Assembly (NCBI GenBank): GCA_019247245.1
Contig: JAFAPF010000461.1
Span: forward strand, 1-6,336
Length of the DNA stretch: 6,336 nt
Direction of reading: 5' to 3'
From: Rubrobacter sp.
GTDB taxonomy: Bacteria > Actinomycetota > Rubrobacteria > Rubrobacterales > Rubrobacteraceae
Part shown: piece by piece, positions 5,662 through 6,336 of the stretch
Numbering within the stretch: the stretch's first letter is position 1
How the letters are laid out: every line of letters begins with the position of its first letter
Translations under genes and position numbers: made by a program
Notes under the pieces: model-generated
Seen by the model: the letters and a program-made list of their open reading frames with translations, nothing else
Told to the model about the DNA's origin: nothing
Database searches by the model: none

Positions 5662-5675
5662 CTAACGGCGTTAGA
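5643..5675. repeat. Two adjacent palindromes with TCTAA/TTAGA arms
   Basis: CTTCTAAGCTTAGAAG (5643-5658) is a perfect 16-base palindrome. Two bases on, TCTAACGGCGTTAGA (5661-5675) is a 15-base palindrome around a central G. Both carry TCTAA on the left and TTAGA on the right, separated by 2 and 5 bases respectively, with dyad centres about 17.5 bases apart. Paired operators for a dimeric regulator are one possibility; the second could also form part of a hairpin with GGCGT/ACGCC (5667-5671 and 5675-5679). Confidence 0.6.
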
Positions 5676-6003
5676 CGCCTTGCACGCTACACTCCCCAGC
5701 TTGCCAACCTCATCTCTAACTGGGCAGCTTCGCCAAGTGGCAAGGCGAGGGGTAACTTAGCCGTTGAGGCTTCACAGAGTGCCTCTAATGTCAAACTGGT
5801 GTACCAACCGCAGCTCTAAAATCGCGGCATTGTGCCCGTTGCCCATAGGTCCGCCTCGCTACGCCTAGGAGATGCCGGAGGGGAACCTCAAGAGCGCCTT
5901 CGGGAAACGCTGCTGGGTTTACTTAGCTGCCCTGTATTGAGGACATCCCCTTACTCCTTGGACTATCAATTAGAGGTTTGGAGCCGAGGGATGCGAGCTT
6001 CAT
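5676..6003. other. Region without recognisable genes
   Basis: I see no supported gene here. A plus-strand frame of 69 codons (5832-6041) overlaps the end of the minus-strand gene at 6004 and resembles no family. CTTGCCA (5700-5706) and TGGCAAG (5738-5744) form a loose inverted repeat, with CGCC (5731-5734) and GGCG (5744-5747) inside. No T-tract-backed hairpin is visible after the stop of the right-edge gene. Confidence 0.4.
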
Positions 6004-6336
6004 CTATTGTAAGTATGCCCTCAGCAGAATGTTGTTTTTGACGAAGGTTGAGTCAAGGAAGTCACCGTAGAAATCCTCACCCCATTGCTTTGCCCCTTCT
6101 AAGCACGTATCCAAATATGACGTATTAGGTAATATTGAATCGCTCTGCTTATCTAATTTCCCAGTGTAGATATAAATGTTCTGAGGCTTAGTAACTGTAT
6201 AGGAGGAAGAATCATATTCGTGGAGGTAGGAGGGATCTACCCCGATTCTGTTATAACCCTTCTCTCTTTTATCTAGGTCAATGAATAAACTATTGTCTAA
6301 ACCTGAAATCAACAAACCATTGAAACAGTGCTGATG
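6004..6336 (-). CDS. Gamma-glutamylcyclotransferase-like (AIG2/GGCT) protein, 5'-partial
   Basis: The last 110 codons of a minus-strand gene are visible; the frame is open to the window edge, so the N-terminus is missing. The TTG at 6315 is unlikely to be the start because the upstream codons continue a sensible protein (HCFNGLLISGL). The fragment shows the family pattern LDKREKGYNR followed by strands with IYIYTGKL, and then ILPNTSYLDTCLEGAKQWG leading into a C-terminal helix (DFYGDFLDS). In the gamma-glutamylcyclotransferase fold the glutamate of the LDxRE-type motif is the catalytic acid/base; here it is the codon at 6262-6264. The missing N-terminus would carry the family's YGSL-type substrate loop. 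Such proteins act on gamma-glutamyl amines or peptides, including glutathione breakdown, but the substrate cannot be told from this part. The gene is clearly more AT-rich than the sigma operon, which hints at separate origin. Family assignment is likely, not certain. Confidence 0.6.
   Translation of the reverse strand, partial: HQHCFNGLLISGLDNSLFIDLDKREKGYNRIGVDPSYLHEYDSSSYTVTKPQNIYIYTGKLDKQSDSILPNTSYLDTCLEGAKQWGEDFYGDFLDSTFVKNNILLRAYLQ

Noticed and set aside
5661..5675. CGTTAGAC and TCTAACG as an integron attC site
   Set aside because: The arms are adjacent, without the paired inner boxes and bulged bases an attC needs, and there is no integrase or cassette array.
1..6336. CRISPR array, rRNA, tRNA or defence cluster
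   Set aside because: No regularly spaced repeats, no rRNA or tRNA signatures and no nuclease or toxin-antitoxin genes were seen.

Overview
The window looks like a bacterial chromosome segment of medium GC. An actinobacterium is my best guess, with a Rubrobacter-like lineage possible. This rests on the style of the sigma/anti-sigma operon, the GT-C membrane protein family and a possible leaderless start. It is an inference, and no marker gene here fixes the taxon.

Left half, plus strand: an unrecognised 154-residue protein (9-473) precedes a tight three-gene operon. The operon encodes an ECF-type RNA polymerase sigma factor (598-1209), a membrane-anchored zinc-finger anti-sigma factor (1206-1763), and a secreted or membrane protein with a bactofilin-like beta-helix followed by several membrane helices (1760-2746). 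Both junctions are 4-base ATGA overlaps, so the three are probably translationally coupled. The likely logic is an envelope-sensing switch: the anti-sigma holds the sigma factor at the membrane, and the third protein is either the sensor partner or an effector. A promoter-like element just before the sigma gene would give a nearly leaderless transcript and could be the sigma factor's own promoter. The operon ends at a hairpin (2782-2812) that can also serve the convergent minus-strand gene.

Middle, minus strand: a decayed two-gene unit. A 55-codon remnant resembling the C-terminus of family I inorganic pyrophosphatase (4383-4550) overlaps by ATGA the start of a roughly 520-residue GT39/ArnT-like membrane glycosyltransferase (2816-4386). 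The glycosyltransferase is broken by three lesions: two single-base losses in A5/T5 runs (3834-3838 and 3809-3813) and a 10-base tandem duplication (2911-2930) that hides its last 31 residues. A second tandem duplication, 15 bases and in frame, lies in the pyrophosphatase tail (4396-4425).

Right part: 4551-6003 is largely gene-poor and appears degraded. It contains a terminator-like hairpin (4743-4769), a TATAAT box next to mutually exclusive hairpins (5224-5315), an unidentified ORF remnant interrupted by a 99-base foldback element with a perfect 9-base target duplication (5477-5593), and a pair of adjacent palindromes with TCTAA/TTAGA arms (5643-5675). The window closes with the 3' part of an AT-rich minus-strand gene resembling the gamma-glutamylcyclotransferase/AIG2 family (6004 to the edge), probably of different origin from the left half.
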